Assembly (NCBI RefSeq): GCF_011045015.1
Contig: NZ_JAAKZY010000112.1
Location: 1 to 33,694, forward strand
DNA length: 33,694 nt
From: Streptomyces scabichelini
GTDB taxonomy: Bacteria; Actinomycetota; Actinomycetes; Streptomycetales; Streptomycetaceae
Reading direction: 5' to 3'
Shown here: piece after piece, positions 32,157 to 33,694 of the stretch
Layout of the letters: the number at the start of each line of letters is the position of its first letter
Position numbering within the stretch: the first letter of the stretch is position 1
Made by a program: the position numbers and the translations under genes
Notes under the pieces: model-generated
What the model was told of the DNA's origin: nothing
Seen by the model: the letters and a program-made list of their open reading frames with translations, nothing else
Database searches by the model: none

Positions 32157-32279
32157 GACGTCTCCGTTCGTCGAATAGACACAGTCCGTGAGGACTGATC
32201 GCTGACAGTCACTGACTCTACGCGACGCCTGGTGCTTTTATCGTATGAAACGCCTATATGAGGAAGTTTCTTCAGAAAT
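32157..32279 (-). promoter_or_regulatory. Conserved B-type promoter/leader of B4
   Basis: Blocks in order: GAAAC-N13-CGTTTC, AAAAGC, CGCGTAGAGT and GACTGTCAGCGATC. TAGAGT (32215-32220) is the -10-like box. The leader stem is AGTCC/GGACT (32183-32196). Stem bases differ from B2 but still pair. Confidence 0.62.
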
Positions 32280-32340
32280 GTCGCGTTGCGGCACCGCCGA
32301 GCATCCATCGGATGGGCAGATCCGTGCCGTCACGTCCGGC

Positions 32341-32364
32341 CAACTGCCCTGCGGGCAGCCGCTG
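32341..32364. repeat. 24-bp repeat with hairpin, copy 2
   Basis: Identical to 30932-30955 and lying at a similar distance upstream of B4. It falls between B4 and the divergent chaplin gene. Confidence 0.85.
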
Positions 32365-32490
32365 TTCACAGCGAGCGGGCCGACACCTTCCTGGGCCGGA
32401 CCGCGTGCCGGGCACCGTGAACGGCCATGAGCGGACACCACCGCCCCTGCGGCGAGGCCCTGGTCAAACGAGTGATCCGGAGGTGATCGT

Positions 32491-32518
32491 CGTGACCGGC
32501 CTGGGGCCGTCGCGTTGA
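32491..32518 (+). promoter_or_regulatory. Candidate sigma-BldN-type promoter of the chaplin gene
   Basis: CGTGAC (32491-32496), a 16-base spacer and CGTTGA (32513-32518) match, as I recall it, the sigma-BldN consensus CGTAAC-N16-CGTTGA except at one base. Chaplin genes are known sigma-BldN targets. Transcription would start near 32525, leaving a leader of about 50 bases. Confidence 0.5.
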
Positions 32519-32577
32519 ACGGGCAGTGCGGTCGCGCGATGTGCTGCCGTACTCACCGAGTCAATAAGGAGAACGTG

Positions 32578-32868
32578 ATGTCTCGCATCGCGAAAATTGG
32601 CGCAGTCGCTCTCGGCACAGGCGCCGTGGTGCTCAGCGGGGCCGGTCTCGCCGCGGCGGACGCCGGCGCCAAGGCCGCGGCGGTCGGTTCGCCCGGCGTC
32701 CTGTCCGGCAATGTGGTCCAGGTCCCGATCAACGCACCGATCAACGTGTGCGGAAACACCGTCACCGTGTTCGGCGGACTCGAGCGGGCCGTCGGCAACG
32801 TCTGCAAGAACGACGGCGGCAAGGACAAGAAGGACGACAAGAAGGCCCGCCACCGCCACGGTCGTTGA
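32578..32868 (+). CDS. Short chaplin with a basic C-terminal tail
   Basis: This 96-aa protein starts at an ATG with AAGGAG seven bases upstream. A signal peptide (MSRIAKIGAVALGTGAVVLS, cut near AADA) precedes one chaplin domain: VGSPGVLSGNVVQVPINAPI, NVCGNTVTVFG and GNVCKND, with the two conserved cysteines. Chaplins assemble into the amyloid-like hydrophobic sheath of aerial hyphae and spores. The domain is normally near the C terminus of short chaplins; here about 16 extra Lys/Asp/Arg/His residues (GGKDKKDDKKARHRHGR) follow. There is no sortase motif. It is divergent from the A/B array. Confidence 0.93.
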   Translation: MSRIAKIGAVALGTGAVVLSGAGLAAADAGAKAAAVGSPGVLSGNVVQVPINAPINVCGNTVTVFGGLERAVGNVCKNDGGKDKKDDKKARHRHGR

Positions 32869-32888
32869 CGTCTGTCGCCCTTATCCGA

Positions 32889-32922
32889 GAGAGCCCCGGC
32901 ACCCCCGAGCACCGGGGCTCTC
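32889..32922 (+). terminator. Terminator of the chaplin gene
   Basis: An 11-bp stem GAGAGCCCCGG/CCGGGGCTCTC (32889-32899 with 32912-32922) with a 12-base loop lies 20 bases after the chaplin stop. Confidence 0.8.
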
Positions 32923-32939
32923 CGCATGCCCGCGTCCTC

Positions 32940-33365
32940 TCACGCGTACCCGTGGATCCGGCCGTGCTGCCCGTCGCCGGGGCGCGGCGGGGTCGCCGGG
33001 AGGTAGCGGGCCCCGCGGTGCCGGCGCTGCCGGCGATACCACTGCAGGTCGACGAAGGCGTGGTGCAGCCAGAGGCCGGGGTCGTTGACGGAGGCGCCGC
33101 CGAGTATGGCCCCGCCGATCCAGCGAGCGGTGCACCGGGTTGTGGCTGTGCCAGGACGTGCCACCCCGTCCGGTGCCCCAGCCCTCAAGCTTGTCGCGGA
33201 AGCCTCGCGTGACGGCCCAGTCCCCATACGGGACGGTCACCGACGCGGTGTGCAGCCGCACGAACTGTCGTACCCGCCCCGCCGTTTGACCTCCAGCAGC
33301 GCCTTGACGAACCGGCGCTTCTCGGTCCCGGTGAGTGTGCCGACGTTCTTACGTACGTACGCCAT
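32940..33365 (-). pseudogene. melC2: Degraded tyrosinase gene (melC2-like)
   Basis: Three fragments in two frames together resemble a tyrosinase. Fragment 1 (from ATG 33365) reads MAYVRKNVGTLTGTEKRRFV and on to YD. A frameshift near 33265 leads to fragment 2, VRLHTASVTVPYGDWAVTRG then FRDKLEGW and HSHNPVHR. A second shift near 33115 restores the first frame for RWIGGAILGGASVNDPGLWL, HHAFVDLQWYRRQRRH and ARYLPATPP. In frame 1 a TGA stands at 33237-33239. The CuA histidine region is deleted, and so is most of the sequence before the C terminus; CuB histidines (HNPVH and LHH) persist. An intact enzyme would be about 275 aa; only about 140 codons remain. No melC1 partner was seen. Confidence 0.85.
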
Positions 33366-33411
33366 GCAGTCCCCCACGTGCCGGTGTCCGAACTGGCCGT
33401 GCACAAACGCA

Positions 33412-33445
33412 GAGCCGGCCCTCGGTGTACACCGAGGGCCGGCTC
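33412..33445 (-). terminator. Perfect 17-bp inverted repeat, likely terminator
   Basis: The 34-base segment is a perfect palindrome (33412-33428 with 33429-33445); in RNA the central four bases would form the loop. It lies 20 bases past the stop of the partial gene at the right edge, so it is probably that gene's terminator. Confidence 0.85.
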
Positions 33446-33465
33446 CGTACCGCGTGGTATCAGGC

Positions 33466-33694
33466 TTACAGCCACAGATTGCCGTGCATCGGCTTGGCCG
33501 CGTTCAGTACGTCCGCGGCATCCTTCGCCGTGGGGAGCAGCGAGTTGGAGCCATTGGCGCTCACGCCTCCGGGGACCTTGGTGCTCAGGCTGCCACTGAT
33601 GTCGGTGGTCGCCAGTTCGGGGCCGCTCTGGCCGGTGGGCGCCTGCGCGGGGGCACCGTAGGCCGGGGCCGGCGCCGGCGCCGGGGCCGGAGGG
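33466..33694 (-). CDS. C-terminal part of a probable exported protein, 5' end outside window
   Basis: The reverse frame is open from the window edge (first complete codon at 33693) to the TAA at 33466-33468, giving 75 residues. It starts in a Pro-Ala repeat (PPAPAPAPAPAYG), then TGQSGPELATTDISGSLSTK, VPGGVSANGSNSLLPTAKDA and ends KPMHGNLWL. The Pro-Ala stretch and Ser/Gly/Asn-rich end are typical of exported or wall-associated Streptomyces proteins, but the signal region is not visible and I recognise no family. Confidence 0.7.
   Translation of the reverse strand, partial: PPAPAPAPAPAYGAPAQAPTGQSGPELATTDISGSLSTKVPGGVSANGSNSLLPTAKDAADVLNAAKPMHGNLWL

Noticed and set aside
30932..32364. CRISPR array, because of several repeated hairpins in the A/B region
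   Set aside because: Repeats are homologous gene units with coding sequence between them, not short identical repeats with unique spacers.

Overview
The window looks like a piece of a Streptomyces chromosome. It is very GC-rich with strong third-position GC bias, has many GTG starts and ATGA/GTGA gene overlaps, and carries a conservon (cvnABCD), AfsR-type regulators, a chaplin, a tyrosinase relic and a dispersed intergenic hairpin repeat familiar from streptomycetes. No rRNA, tRNA, CRISPR array, transposase or integrase was seen. Nearly all of the window is genic, and both edges cut a gene.

Left block (1-9545). A ROK-family regulator (start outside the window) is followed by a five-gene forward cassette: a lipoprotein peptide/opine-type binding protein, two permeases, a fused two-domain ATPase and a formylglycine-type sulfatase with no signal peptide. 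Importer plus cytoplasmic sulfatase suggests uptake of a sulfate ester and its hydrolysis inside the cell, presumably under control of the ROK protein.

Block 2 (9705-18112). A glycine betaine/choline-type ABC importer (ATPase, two permeases) is separated from its likely binding lipoprotein by a four-gene conservon on the opposite strand: sensor kinase-like CvnA, roadblock CvnB, DUF742 CvnC and GTPase CvnD. CvnA carries an expanded pentapeptide-repeat tail.

Block 3 (18231-27565). An uncharacterised glycosyl/glycerophosphotransferase-like protein is coupled to a 99-residue unknown. These converge on an NB-ARC/TPR STAND protein with an amyloid-signalling-like motif between its N-terminal domain and its NTPase. 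Divergent from it is an AfsR-like SARP-NB-ARC-TPR regulator, followed by a 65-residue putative membrane peptide or lipopeptide, then a transmembrane Ser/Thr kinase and a very strong terminator.

Block 4 (27637-33694) is dominated by small secreted proteins. Two unrelated exported proteins are followed by a tandem reverse-strand array of two families, called A (four-Cys, about 94 aa) and B (two-Cys, 69-92 aa), in the order A1-B1, A2-B2, A3-B3, B4. Each B gene has a conserved leader with a -10-like box and a short hairpin whose stem is kept by compensatory changes, and each is followed by a long hairpin. Each A gene has a leader stem just before its ribosome binding site. A3 is cut short by a nonsense codon at a conserved cysteine. 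Divergent from the array is a chaplin with an unusual basic tail and a candidate sigma-BldN-type promoter. A decayed tyrosinase gene and the 3' end of another exported-protein-like gene close the window. The A/B array is the best candidate here for an undescribed system, possibly a cell-surface or developmental one.
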